Positions 29,477 through 39,440 of a DNA stretch of 64,000 bases are shown in pieces. The translations under genes were made by a program, and so were the position numbers. The notes beneath the pieces were generated by a model. That model was not told the origin of the DNA, ran no database searches, and worked only from the letters and a program-made list of their open reading frames with translations. Numbering within the stretch: position 1 is the first letter of the stretch; each line of letters starts with the position of its first letter. The DNA is taken from contig NC_008531.1 in the NCBI RefSeq assembly GCF_000014445.1, positions 899,001 through 963,000 of the forward strand, given 5' to 3'. Origin of the DNA: Leuconostoc mesenteroides subsp. mesenteroides ATCC 8293 (GTDB taxonomy: Bacteria; Bacillota; Bacilli; Lactobacillales; Lactobacillaceae).

Positions 29477-29704
29477 TTGAGCGGGAATAATCAAAAAGTC
29501 TCTAACACATTTATTTATTTAACTTTCATTATTTGTGTTTGGCTTATTTATTTTATATTTACGGTTGCTATATTAGTTTTATTCTGCAATTTTAGTCGGG
29601 CAATCTTTCTTGCTATGATAATATCTAGCATCCTAACATTATTGTTTGTCATAATACAGACTTCATTTAAACATTTGAATTCAATCAATAACGAAGATGA
29701 TTAA
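29477..29704 (+). CDS. Small two-helix membrane protein, unknown function
   Basis: 75 residues from a TTG codon with AGGGGG 9-14 bp upstream. Two hydrophobic helices (about 11-34 and 40-60) separated by the short loop NFSR, with an acidic C-terminal tail NNEDD. No recognised domain. TAGTATAAT near 29365 may be its promoter and a terminator lies 5 bp after the stop, so it looks like a free-standing transcription unit. The TTG start makes the N-terminus tentative. Confidence 0.5.
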   Translation: MSGNNQKVSNTFIYLTFIICVWLIYFIFTVAILVLFCNFSRAIFLAMIISSILTLLFVIIQTSFKHLNSINNEDD

Positions 29705-29708
29705 ATTT

Positions 29709-29741
29709 AAAAAGCTGCCTTAACAGGGCAGCTTTTTTTGT
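29709..29741 (+). terminator. Intrinsic terminator after the small membrane protein
   Basis: AAAGCTGCC-TTAACA-GGGCAGCTTTTTTT stem and T tract. Confidence 0.85.
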
Positions 29742-29789
29742 CGTATTTTTCAAGAAATAAAACAACTTTCTGGATGATAATATTTATTA

Positions 29790-30296
29790 CTAACTATTCA
29801 AATCAATCCAGTATCGACAAAATAATTTTCCTGTGCTGGGTTCTTTGATGATATTTTCAAGGACGCCACCATTAGATTCAATTGTTTTGCGGCTAGCGAT
29901 ATTCCATTTTTCAGCGGTAATCAAGACAGGTGAAATTTTACGTTGCTGATAAATGTTTAGTGTTAATTCTAACATTCTCTTAGCTATTCCCTGTTGACGC
30001 CAGGCAGGGGCAACGCCGTATCCTATATGGCCTCCAAAATTAAGCAAGTGGTCATTTAACTGCCAGCGAGCTGATACGCCGCCTTTTATCAAACCATCCT
30101 CAATAAAAAAATAATTGCTGGCGGGAACAAAATTATTAATACTATTATTTTTCATTTGCTCTAGATTAGCTAAATGTTCAGCGAAACTGCCGGTAATGGG
30201 TTTGGCTACAGAAACAATTACTGATTCAGTGGTCCAACTTTTTATCCAGTCGTTAAAAATTTTTTCATCTGATTGTTTTAATTCTCTAAAAGTCAT
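29790..30296 (-). CDS. GNAT acetyltransferase
   Basis: 168 residues. GGHIGYGVAPAWRQQGIAKRML is the beta4-alpha3 acetyl-CoA pyrophosphate-binding motif (consensus Q/RxxGxG/A, here RQQGIA), followed by ITAEKWNIASRKTIESNGG, in which the Asn-Ser pair of GNATs is seen as N and S. This resembles predicted acetyltransferases of COG3981. Substrate unknown. Single gene, facing the operon at 30498 with about 200 bp between them. Confidence 0.75.
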   Translation of the reverse strand: MTFRELKQSDEKIFNDWIKSWTTESVIVSVAKPITGSFAEHLANLEQMKNNSINNFVPASNYFFIEDGLIKGGVSARWQLNDHLLNFGGHIGYGVAPAWRQQGIAKRMLELTLNIYQQRKISPVLITAEKWNIASRKTIESNGGVLENIIKEPSTGKLFCRYWIDLNS

Positions 30297-30449
30297 TTGT
30301 TTCCCCTGATGTGACCATAATCATTGAATGTATTTACCAATAATTTTATCATAGTAATTTATGTGGTTTTATATATTTTTAATAATCACCATAAAAATTA
30401 CTCTTGTAAGGTAATTTCCGCAAGTATGAGGAAAACAATTCAATGGCAA

Positions 30450-30463
30450 TGTAAGCGCTTACT
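30450..30463 (+). promoter_or_regulatory. Perfect CcpA cre box, cellobiose-type operon
   Basis: TGTAAGCGCTTACT agrees with the cre consensus at every position and contains the symmetric core GTAAGCGCTTAC. It is 35 bp ahead of the first gene of the PTS operon, so strong glucose repression is expected. Confidence 0.85.
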
Positions 30464-30476
30464 TGATAAAATGTGA

Positions 30477-31934
<1,458 letters not shown>

Positions 31935-31948
31935 AAAGGAGAAACACG

Positions 31949-32266
31949 ATGAAAAAAGCTTTAATTATTTGTGCAGCTGGTATGTCATCCTCCATGATGG
32001 CAAAAAAAACAACTGACTATTTCAAAAATAAAAATATAGATATTGAAGTGGATGCGATTACTGCTACAGAAGGAGAAGATGCTATTCGTAATAGTGATTT
32101 TGATCTATTTCTGGTCAGCCCACAGACAACAATGTATCTTGAAGGTTTTGAAAAGATTGGAGATGAGGTTGGTAAACCTGTTGTTTCTATTCCCTTTAAA
32201 GCCTATATACCCATACCAACAGGTATTGAGGGCATGGCGAACTTAGTACAGGAACATATTAGTTAG
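31949..32266 (+). CDS. celA: PTS lactose/cellobiose-family IIB
   Basis: 105 residues. The phosphocysteine lies in IICAAGMSSSMMAKK (Cys at about 8-9 residues from the start of the strand), the standard active-site loop of cellobiose IIB proteins. It takes phosphate from IIA and passes it to the sugar bound in IIC. AAAAGGAG precedes the ATG, 14 bp after the hydrolase stop codon. The C-terminal half (DLFLVSPQTTMYLEGFEKI) is normal. Confidence 0.9.
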   Translation: MKKALIICAAGMSSSMMAKKTTDYFKNKNIDIEVDAITATEGEDAIRNSDFDLFLVSPQTTMYLEGFEKIGDEVGKPVVSIPFKAYIPIPTGIEGMANLVQEHIS

Positions 32267-32301
32267 CAATTTGCATGGTAAAGGTTGTGTGAGGTGTGAT
32301 G

Positions 32302-34293
32302 ATGAGGAAAAAAGAGCGTGATTTACTAATCTATTTAGTAGATAATTCAGATCGTTTCGTAACCAGTGAAGAATTATCTACTCTTTTGTCACTGACACCT
32401 AGAACAATTCGTAATTATATCAAAATTTTAAAAGAAACCTTAGTTTCACAAGGTGCCCTACTTGATGCAAAACCCAGTTTAGGTTATCGGTTGCACATAT
32501 CTCATCCCGTTACATTTGACTTATTTTTAAATAAAAATTATGAATTATCCCAGTGGTTAATTAATGAGGACAGCAATAATATTTCGGACCGTCAAAAGTA
32601 TATTTTGAACAAACTTATTATTGAAAATCAAAAATTTTTAATTGATGACTTGGCTGAAAAATTATTTGTTACAAGGACCACACTTTCAAAAGATTTATCG
32701 ATCATTCGCAAAGTGTTAATGCCATATCGAATTAGTGTCGAAAGCAAAGCCAATATAGGTGTTTTCATTACGGGTTTAGAGCGCGATAAACGTCACTTTA
32801 TTCTAGATTACTTTTTCAGTCATAGTGAAAATTCTATTCAACATTATATGAAAAATAAATCTTTCTTTAAGGCAATTAGTTTTGATCAAATTACGATTAT
32901 TGTTCTTGATGAATGTCGAGAAGCTGGTATTCATTTAACGGACTTTACCATACAAAATATTGTTTTATACATTGCACTAAGCGTTCAACGATTGAAATGC
33001 GGCTTTGAATTACAGGCTGCTCCAGTTGACATTAATCCTGAAATCAGAAATGTTAGTGATGTTGCTAGAAAAATTTTTTCTCGTATTGAAAGTGGCTTAG
33101 CATTAAAATTTCCGGAAAGTGAAGTAGATTATTTAACCATTCAATTAATGGCACAAGGGAAAAATATTAATATACAAAATGATGGTCCCTTGCAACGGGA
33201 TTTAGATATGATCTTGCAACGAATTGAATTAGAAACCGATTATCCAGTTACTAAGGATTATGCTCTCAAGAAAAATATCATTGAACATCTAAAACCCATG
33301 ATAGTTCGCCTTGAGCAAGGTATTCAATTGAAAAATCCTTTGTTACAGGAAATAAAAACGAATTATTTAAGTGAGTTCATGGATACCAAGCGCTATATAA
33401 AATGGTCGCCTTATTTATCTCGGTTTGACATTAATGACGATGAAGTCGCTTATCTAGCACTTCATTTGATGGCAGCAGCAGAAAAATACAAAAATTTAAA
33501 TAAACCAAGAGCCTTAATTATCTGCGCAACAGGGTATGGATCGGCACAGTTACTCAACAATCGTGTCGAAAAAGAATTTGGCATGTATTTAAACATTGTT
33601 GATATTAAAGGATATTATGAAGTTGATGACACTACTTTAAGTAATGTTAATCTCATTATCAGTGCTATTGATCTGTCAACACGTGTTTTCAAGGTTCCAG
33701 TCATACAGGTAAGTATTTTTTTAACCGAAGCAGATGTTCAAAAAATAAATGAATTTTTAGATAATGAGCAAGTCCGAAATAAATATATTGCTGTAGAGAA
33801 AAAGCAACCAATTAATAGTGTTTTAAATCATTTTGATCAATTTATTGATCAGTCAAGTTTTAAAATATGGCAGGTATCGCCTCATCGGAAGGAATTACTA
33901 CAAGAGTTAACTAATATGCTGATGTCCAATGAACCTACCGAATTAAAACATGAATTTTTGGAACAAATCGATCAACGTGAACAACTGAGCTCAATCGTTT
34001 TTAGTGATACTATCGCCGTTCCACATCCTGCTATGCCGATGAGTCGAGTACCCAAAATTGCTATTGGAATTATACCAAATGGTGTCAGATGGTCTGACGA
34101 GCATCCAAACATTCAGCTAGTTTTCCTGCTATCACCATCCTATCGGAGCAATAAGGGTTTGACAGAAACGACGCAGGCAATTGTAAAATTTACAGAAAAT
34201 ACTGAAGAACAGGGCCGGTTGGTTGCCTCAATAAATTTTTCAGAATTTCGGCATAATTTTCTGTTAATGATGAAAGGAGGTAAGTATATATGA
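32302..34293 (+). CDS. licR: PRD-containing PTS-controlled activator (LicR/MtlR type)
   Basis: About 663 residues. N-terminal HTH (about 1-65, SSEELSTLLSLTPRTIRNYIK-like), a second Mga/HTH domain (about 75-165), two PRDs (about 185-290 and 300-400), a IIB-like domain with ICATGYGSAQLL, and a C-terminal IIA domain of the mannitol/fructose class with PHPAMPM. Such proteins activate transcription of their PTS operon when unphosphorylated at the inhibitory sites and phosphorylated by HPr. GTG at 32296 and ATG at 32299 are alternative starts; 32302 has the best GAGG spacing. The IIA gene overlaps its stop codon by 4 bp. Confidence 0.88.
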   Translation: MRKKERDLLIYLVDNSDRFVTSEELSTLLSLTPRTIRNYIKILKETLVSQGALLDAKPSLGYRLHISHPVTFDLFLNKNYELSQWLINEDSNNISDRQKYILNKLIIENQKFLIDDLAEKLFVTRTTLSKDLSIIRKVLMPYRISVESKANIGVFITGLERDKRHFILDYFFSHSENSIQHYMKNKSFFKAISFDQITIIVLDECREAGIHLTDFTIQNIVLYIALSVQRLKCGFELQAAPVDINPEIRNVSDVARKIFSRIESGLALKFPESEVDYLTIQLMAQGKNINIQNDGPLQRDLDMILQRIELETDYPVTKDYALKKNIIEHLKPMIVRLEQGIQLKNPLLQEIKTNYLSEFMDTKRYIKWSPYLSRFDINDDEVAYLALHLMAAAEKYKNLNKPRALIICATGYGSAQLLNNRVEKEFGMYLNIVDIKGYYEVDDTTLSNVNLIISAIDLSTRVFKVPVIQVSIFLTEADVQKINEFLDNEQVRNKYIAVEKKQPINSVLNHFDQFIDQSSFKIWQVSPHRKELLQELTNMLMSNEPTELKHEFLEQIDQREQLSSIVFSDTIAVPHPAMPMSRVPKIAIGIIPNGVRWSDEHPNIQLVFLLSPSYRSNKGLTETTQAIVKFTENTEEQGRLVASINFSEFRHNFLLMMKGGKYI

Positions 34294-34649
34294 AATCAGA
34301 AGACATTCAAGTTGTCGCTTTTGAAATTATTTTACACAGTGGAAATGCGCGCACAATGGTTCATAAGGCTTTTGAAGCCATGAGAGAAAAAAACTTTAAG
34401 TTATCTAACGAAAATCTAAAATTATCAAATGACGAATTACTATTAGCTCATAAATCGCAAACAAACTTGTTACAAGAATACGCTGAGGGTAGTCATATTG
34501 ATATGGAAATTATATTAGTCCATGCACAAGACCACTTAATGACAACGATGACTTTACGTGAGATGGCTATTGAAATGCAGACTCTTTATGAGGAGGTACA
34601 AGACATTGAAAAAAGGAATCAAACGAGGGCCAAAAAAGCCACAGGATAA
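34290..34649 (+). CDS. celC: PTS lactose/cellobiose-family IIA
   Basis: 119 residues, all-helical trimeric IIA of the Lac family. The phosphorylated histidine is in ILVHAQDHLMTTMT, and the early GNARTMVHKAF helix is conserved. The ATG overlaps the regulator's stop codon (ATGA), with AAAGGAGG upstream, so translation is coupled. Its own 3' end overlaps the next gene by 44 bp. Confidence 0.9.
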   Translation: MKSEDIQVVAFEIILHSGNARTMVHKAFEAMREKNFKLSNENLKLSNDELLLAHKSQTNLLQEYAEGSHIDMEIILVHAQDHLMTTMTLREMAIEMQTLYEEVQDIEKRNQTRAKKATG

Positions 34650-35160
34650 ACAGCACGGTTTAGAGGTCGCAATCGAAAAAAATCGTACGGAAATGAGCCT
34701 TAAAAGCATGCAGTTTAATCGATTCATGTTAATCCGTTATGCCACGGCATTCTTTCTGTTCGTAAACTTGTATTGGGCCATAATTATGTGGCAGACCCTA
34801 GTGGCACTGATACCTGTTGCTTTAATGTTTATCGCTTCGCTAGCAATTATTGAACAAATTAAGTTATTTGGACATCATACGAACCAACTGATTTATTCAA
34901 AAGTGTTCTTCAGATCACAGCTTATCGTGAATATCATTTTAATGGTGAGCATCCCAACATCGTTATTTACATTTTTTTACCAATTTATACAAAATACTGG
35001 TAGTAACCGCTTAGTGGTACTAATCCTGTTATTACTCAGTAGTAGCATACTTCTCATAGTTAACAAAAGGTTAGGCTTGATTGCAACAAATCACGATAAA
35101 TATTACGCACGTTTGACAGCCTATCAGTCCGTTCTTAAAAATAATAAGGAGATGAAATAG
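34606..35160 (+). CDS. Membrane protein of unknown function in the cellobiose PTS operon
   Basis: 184 residues from a TTG at 34606, chosen because AGGAGG ends 9 bp before it, inside the IIA gene. A basic N-terminus (KKGIKRGPKKPQDK) is followed by four hydrophobic segments (about 45-65, 67-85, 105-130, 140-155) and a polar C-terminus. No PTS active-site residue is visible and no domain is recognised. Position between IIA and IIC, with coupled translation, suggests an accessory part of the transporter or of its regulation. Confidence 0.65.
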   Translation: MKKGIKRGPKKPQDKQHGLEVAIEKNRTEMSLKSMQFNRFMLIRYATAFFLFVNLYWAIIMWQTLVALIPVALMFIASLAIIEQIKLFGHHTNQLIYSKVFFRSQLIVNIILMVSIPTSLFTFFYQFIQNTGSNRLVVLILLLLSSSILLIVNKRLGLIATNHDKYYARLTAYQSVLKNNKEMK

Positions 35161-35162
35161 TT

Positions 35163-36512
35163 ATGGAAAATGGACCTATGTTTAACTTCCTACAAAAAGT
35201 GCTTTTGAAACCAATGACCAAAGTTTCCCAATATAGAATTGTGAGAGCTATCATGGCTGCTGGTATGGCTTCAATTCCTTTTACAATTGTGGGATCTATG
35301 ATATTAGTTTTGAATATATTGCCGACAGTATTTCCGTTCTTAAATGATTTTTTCGACGCAACATTCTTTAAGTTTAGCGATTTGTACATGATTGCCAACA
35401 CAGCAACCATGGGTATCTTAGCCATGTATTTTAGTTTAGCAATTGGTTTTGAATTAACTCGTATTATTCAAACAGAAGATAAACTAAAAGTAGCGCCATT
35501 AAATGGTGCCTTCTTATCACTATTTGCATTCTTTATGTGCTTGCCAGAATTGGTTTTAAAAGGCGGAAAAATTGTTCTGCTAAATACTATATCCAAGGAC
35601 GAGACAGTTATCAACGGATTTAGAATGACTAGCACAATCGACCGTGTTGGAACAAGTGGTATTTTCACAGCGATTATTATGGCTATTTTAGCAGTTTGGT
35701 TGTATTCATTCTGTGTGAAACATAACTGGACGATTAAAATGCCGGATGCTGTACCGGAAGGTGTATCAAGATCATTTACGGCATTGATTCCAACTTTCGT
35801 TATTGCTTTTGTTGTACTGGGTATTAATGGTTCCTTAGTGTTACTCGGTACTGACATTTTCAAAATGATTGCAATACCATTTAGCTTCGTTACAAGCATG
35901 ACTAGCACCTGGCTAGGAATTATGGTGATTGAGTTCTTGATTCATGCCTTGTGGATTGTTGGTATTCATGGCGCTAACATTATTTCCGCATTTATTACGC
36001 CTATCTTCTTAGCAAATATGGTAGCAAATTCAAATGGGGCTAACATACCGTTTGCTGGAGAATTTAATAATGCCTTTGCTATCTTAGGTGGCTCTGGTGC
36101 GACACTTGGATTATGCATATTTATTACTTTACTAGCACGTTCCGAACAGCTAAAAGTTTTAGGCCGAGCTTCAATCGTACCATCACTTTTCAATATTAAC
36201 GAGCCGTTAATATTTGGATTGCCAATTGTTTATAATCCTTATCTAGCTATTCCATTTTTCTTGGCACCAATGGCAACAGCTTCCGTTGCTTATGCAGCCA
36301 TTAACTTCCATATCATTCGGCCAATTGTTATTCAAGCACCATGGCCATCCCCAGCCGGAATCGGTGCATTTATTAGTACCGTTGATTGGAAAGCAGCAGT
36401 CTTAGCAATAATCTGTGTTGTAATAGCTTTCATTATTTACTTACCATTTATCAAAATATATGATACTAAGTTGTACAATGATGAGCAGGGGAAAACACAA
36501 GTACAGCCTTAA
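35163..36512 (+). CDS. celB: PTS cellobiose-family IIC permease
   Basis: 449 residues, about ten membrane segments. The segment FNINEPLIFGLPIVYNPYLAIPFF is the signature of Lac-family IIC proteins; HALWIVGIHGANI holds the conserved substrate-site His and Glu region. It transports a beta-glucoside, probably cellobiose, with phosphorylation by IIB. AAGGAG lies 11 bp before the ATG, 2 bp after the stop of the previous gene. Last gene of the operon. Confidence 0.9.
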   Translation: MENGPMFNFLQKVLLKPMTKVSQYRIVRAIMAAGMASIPFTIVGSMILVLNILPTVFPFLNDFFDATFFKFSDLYMIANTATMGILAMYFSLAIGFELTRIIQTEDKLKVAPLNGAFLSLFAFFMCLPELVLKGGKIVLLNTISKDETVINGFRMTSTIDRVGTSGIFTAIIMAILAVWLYSFCVKHNWTIKMPDAVPEGVSRSFTALIPTFVIAFVVLGINGSLVLLGTDIFKMIAIPFSFVTSMTSTWLGIMVIEFLIHALWIVGIHGANIISAFITPIFLANMVANSNGANIPFAGEFNNAFAILGGSGATLGLCIFITLLARSEQLKVLGRASIVPSLFNINEPLIFGLPIVYNPYLAIPFFLAPMATASVAYAAINFHIIRPIVIQAPWPSPAGIGAFISTVDWKAAVLAIICVVIAFIIYLPFIKIYDTKLYNDEQGKTQVQP

Positions 36513-36524
36513 TGACGAGGCATC

Positions 36525-36568
36525 AAAATACTGGTCTGTGTTTAGTAACAGACTGGTATTTTTTATAT
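36525..36568 (+). terminator. Intrinsic terminator of the cellobiose-type operon
   Basis: AATACTGGTCTGT and ACAGACTGGTATT pair over 13 bp with two G-U pairs and are followed by TTTTTAT. This separates the operon from the TPP-riboswitch transcript. Confidence 0.8.
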
Positions 36569-36655
36569 TCTCGACTGGCTGATTTGTGAAAGGTAAATTT
36601 CATCAGTAAGGATATCACTTAATGACAAACTTATGTGAAAAATAGAATGAATTAC

Positions 36656-36685
36656 TTACATTTAATAGAAAATTTATGATACAAT
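36656..36685 (+). promoter_or_regulatory. Promoter of the TPP-riboswitch operon
   Basis: TTACAT (36656-36661), 18-bp spacer, TACAAT (36680-36685) with an upstream TG (extended -10). The RNA would start at about 36692, right at the first riboswitch. Confidence 0.6.
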
Positions 36686-36692
36686 AATGCTT

Positions 36693-36815
36693 GTGCTAGG
36701 GGCGCCAAAATGGCTGAGAAGAACCCTTCGAACCTGAACTGATTAACATCAGCGTAGGAAAGTGCTACATTTTTTAACGTAGCATTTTTCTCTAGGTGAG
36801 AAAAATGTTTTTTTA
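36693..36815 (+). promoter_or_regulatory. TPP riboswitch 1 with terminators
   Basis: The thi-box is complete: CTAGGGGCGCC, GGCTGAGA, ACCCTTCGAACCTGA and CGTAGGAAAG (36696-36763). Downstream TGCTAC...GTAGCATTTTT (36763-36790) and CATTTTTCTC...GAGAAAAATGTTTTTTT (to 36815) are intrinsic terminators, so binding of thiamine pyrophosphate should stop transcription. Confidence 0.92.
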
Positions 36816-36864
36816 TTGCATAAAATGACTTGTTGAAAGGATTTTTTTGAAAAATGAATAATAA

Positions 36865-37019
36865 TCACTAGGGGCGTCGCAAAGACTGAGATGATGTATA
36901 TCGGTCCCTTTGAACCTGATCTAGTTAATACTAGCGTAGGAAAGTGACCAATATTTGATAACGACATGTACTGTTGTCAAAAGTGTCCTTTTTTATGTAT
37001 TTAAGGGCACTTTTTTTAT
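36865..37019 (+). promoter_or_regulatory. TPP riboswitch 2 (tandem) with terminator
   Basis: A second full thi-box: ACTAGGGGCGTCGC, GACTGAGATGATG, CCCTTTGAACCTGATC and CTAGCGTAGGAAAGTG (36867-36946). It is followed by a possible antiterminator (ACGACA...TGTTGT) and a terminator AAGTGTCC...GGGCACTTTTTTT ending at 37019. About 100 bp separate the two aptamers. The first gene starts 18 bp after. Confidence 0.92.
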
Positions 37020-37037
37020 TGGAAAAGGAATTTAATT

Positions 37038-38324
37038 ATGATGACACCAAAACATAATCGAATCATGGATCATGGCCTAGCTGGAATACAGCACGTGTTT
37101 GTTTCTAACGTATGGTTAGATCCAATTTATGTTGCCGCTGCCGCAGGGCTCTCACTGAACTTATCAACTAATCTTGTGAACACGATTTTTATTGTTTCAG
37201 GATTAGTCACGCTTACACAGGCAACAAAATTAGCGAAGCTGCCTATTGTTCAAGGGCCGTCAGCTGCTTTTGACGCGTTAATGATTAATGCTGGTAAAGC
37301 TGGTCAGTTAGCAACGGCGAGTGGTTCAATTTTACTGAGTGCACTCATTGTATTTTTATTGTCCGTTACAGGACTTATCAATAAACTAATCAAATTATTG
37401 ACACCGGCAATTACCGGAACACTAATATTTTTGGTTGGTATTTCTTTATCTGGATTCACACTATCTGAATTCTTAGGTGGTTATCCAGGTGATAAAGGTT
37501 TCTCTTCACCAACAACACTTATTTTGTCTGTTACTACAGCAACTATTGTCATTCTATTGTCGATATTTGGTAAGGGATTTTGGAAGCGTTTTTCCTTTTT
37601 AATCGCGCTAATTGTTGGTGATATTCTAGCAGTTTCGTTAGGTGTCGTAGATTACAGCGTATTATCAACAAAATCATGGTTTGGCATGCCTCATTTATTG
37701 CCTTATGGATCGCTAAAGTTTAATTGGGTCATGTTTTTGACATTCTTTGTTGCCTATGTGGTTGCAGTGGTAGAGGCTTTAGGTGTCTATCAGGCAGCTG
37801 GCGATACTTTAAAAGAAAATATTTCACCAAGGCGCATTCAAAATGGTCTAATTGGCGAATCTGCGGGATCAATGTTTTCATCCTTGTTCGGAGGCTTTCC
37901 AACAACTGCTTTTGCTCAGAATGTAGGGATTTTAAACTTAACTGGCAATGTTTCGAGAATACCAGTAATTATTGCAGGGATTTTGTTTGTCGTACTAGGT
38001 TTTGTTCCTAAAATTGGTGCGTTTTTGGCAATAACGCCTAGTCCAGTGATTGGGGGCATATTTTTGCCCGCAGCAACAACTTTAATTCTGACTGGATTCA
38101 ACATTTTGAAAAGAGCGCCTGACAACAATGAAAATAACATGATTATTGGATTGTCTATCATACTAGCGATTGCTCTGCCCAACTATGCAACCGGCTGGTC
38201 AGGTGTTACAGGTGAATTATTATCTAATAGCATATTAGTCGGTGCGTTGTCTGCCATCATCTTACAGTTTGCCTTGGTTAACTTACCACGAATGATAAAA
38301 AATATAAGGGGATCTCATGATTGA
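37038..38324 (+). CDS. NCS2-family permease under TPP riboswitch control
   Basis: 428 residues, 12-14 membrane segments. NCS2 (nucleobase/ascorbate transporter) signatures are present: QGPSAAFDALM in segment 3, the transport Glu in VVEALGVYQAAGD (E246) and TAFAQNVGILNLTGNVSR in segment 10 (Q294, N295). Characterised members carry uracil, xanthine or urate as proton symporters. Here it is the first gene behind two TPP riboswitches, so a thiamine-related substrate (HMP pyrimidine, a thiazole or a carboxylic acid of either) is more likely than a purine. Its end overlaps the next gene by 8 bp. Confidence 0.85.
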   Translation: MMTPKHNRIMDHGLAGIQHVFVSNVWLDPIYVAAAAGLSLNLSTNLVNTIFIVSGLVTLTQATKLAKLPIVQGPSAAFDALMINAGKAGQLATASGSILLSALIVFLLSVTGLINKLIKLLTPAITGTLIFLVGISLSGFTLSEFLGGYPGDKGFSSPTTLILSVTTATIVILLSIFGKGFWKRFSFLIALIVGDILAVSLGVVDYSVLSTKSWFGMPHLLPYGSLKFNWVMFLTFFVAYVVAVVEALGVYQAAGDTLKENISPRRIQNGLIGESAGSMFSSLFGGFPTTAFAQNVGILNLTGNVSRIPVIIAGILFVVLGFVPKIGAFLAITPSPVIGGIFLPAATTLILTGFNILKRAPDNNENNMIIGLSIILAIALPNYATGWSGVTGELLSNSILVGALSAIILQFALVNLPRMIKNIRGSHD

Positions 38325-39429
38325 AAAATCTAAAAAAATTCAAAGCGACATTTTAACTTTCATTAATAAATACAAGGATCATCAAACAGAGCAATATGAA
38401 TCGGACTTCAATCAGCTAGCTATGCGCATTTTTGCTTATCAATTTCAAAACAATTTACCATATAAAAAATTTGCCCAATTACGACATAAAAACCTCTTGA
38501 CTGTAAAAAGCTGGCACGAGGTTCCGCTAATTCCGATTCAAGCGTACAAAGAATTAATTCTGTCAACCGAAGATATTAATCAAGCTGCGGATGTTTTTTA
38601 TTCGAGTGGCACAACAAATATTAATCATAGAAGCAAACATTATATCTCGAATTTAAATATTTGGGAAGAATCTATGCGGGCAGGATTCAAGAAAAACGTT
38701 TTGCCTAATACGGATAAAATTAGAATACTTTCTTTGTTTCCGGGTATGGCAGATAACCCTAACTCTTCTTTATCTCGCTATATATCAACCGCTATACGAG
38801 AATTTGGTACTGAAAATAGCCATATCTTTTTTGAAAATAACCAACTAAACTATTCGGAACTAATCGTTGCTCTTCAAGAAGCAGAAAAAAATCATGAGCC
38901 CATATTACTTTTGGGTGCTTCGTTTTCTTATGTTCATCTATTGGCATACTTACAGCAACATCACCAATCCTTTAATCTGGCAAAAGAAAGCATTATTTTT
39001 GATACTGGTGGATTTAAGGGCAAGTCAAAAGAAGTGAGTATGACTGACTTATATGCTGATTTGGAGAGCACATTTAAGGTGACACGCGAACAAATTATAA
39101 ATATGTACGGCATGACAGAGATTAGTTCTCAATGTTACGATCGAAATTTAATGGATCATTCAGAAAATAAAACAGTTTATTTTGATAAAATAGCACCTGC
39201 TTGGGTAAAAACTCAGGTCTTGGATACTGAAACGTTACAGCCTGTTGTACAGGGTCAACGTGGCCTATTGGCATACTATGACTTAGCTAATTGGGATTCC
39301 TGCGTATCAATTCTAACTGAAGACATTGTTATCAAAAACAATCATGGATTCACAATCATTGGTAGAGCAAAAGGATCGGTGGCTAAGGGTTGTTCCATCA
39401 CCGCTGATGAGCTTTTACAACTGCAATAA
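38317..39429 (+). CDS. LuxE-like acyl-protein synthetase
   Basis: 370 residues of the LuxE family (adenylate-forming). Visible are the nucleotide-binding FYSSGTTNINHRSKH, then FDTGGFKGKSKE, MYGMTEISSQCYD and a C-terminal GRAKGSVAKGCSIT, where C359 aligns with the cysteine of LuxE that carries the acyl group. LuxE activates a carboxylate with ATP and hands the acyl group to the LuxC reductase, which is encoded next. In luminous bacteria the substrate is a fatty acid; here the TPP riboswitch, ThiW and ThiM point to a heterocyclic acid. Translation is coupled to the permease. Confidence 0.85.
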   Translation: MIEKSKKIQSDILTFINKYKDHQTEQYESDFNQLAMRIFAYQFQNNLPYKKFAQLRHKNLLTVKSWHEVPLIPIQAYKELILSTEDINQAADVFYSSGTTNINHRSKHYISNLNIWEESMRAGFKKNVLPNTDKIRILSLFPGMADNPNSSLSRYISTAIREFGTENSHIFFENNQLNYSELIVALQEAEKNHEPILLLGASFSYVHLLAYLQQHHQSFNLAKESIIFDTGGFKGKSKEVSMTDLYADLESTFKVTREQIINMYGMTEISSQCYDRNLMDHSENKTVYFDKIAPAWVKTQVLDTETLQPVVQGQRGLLAYYDLANWDSCVSILTEDIVIKNNHGFTIIGRAKGSVAKGCSITADELLQLQ

Positions 39430-39440
39430 AGGTGTCAATA

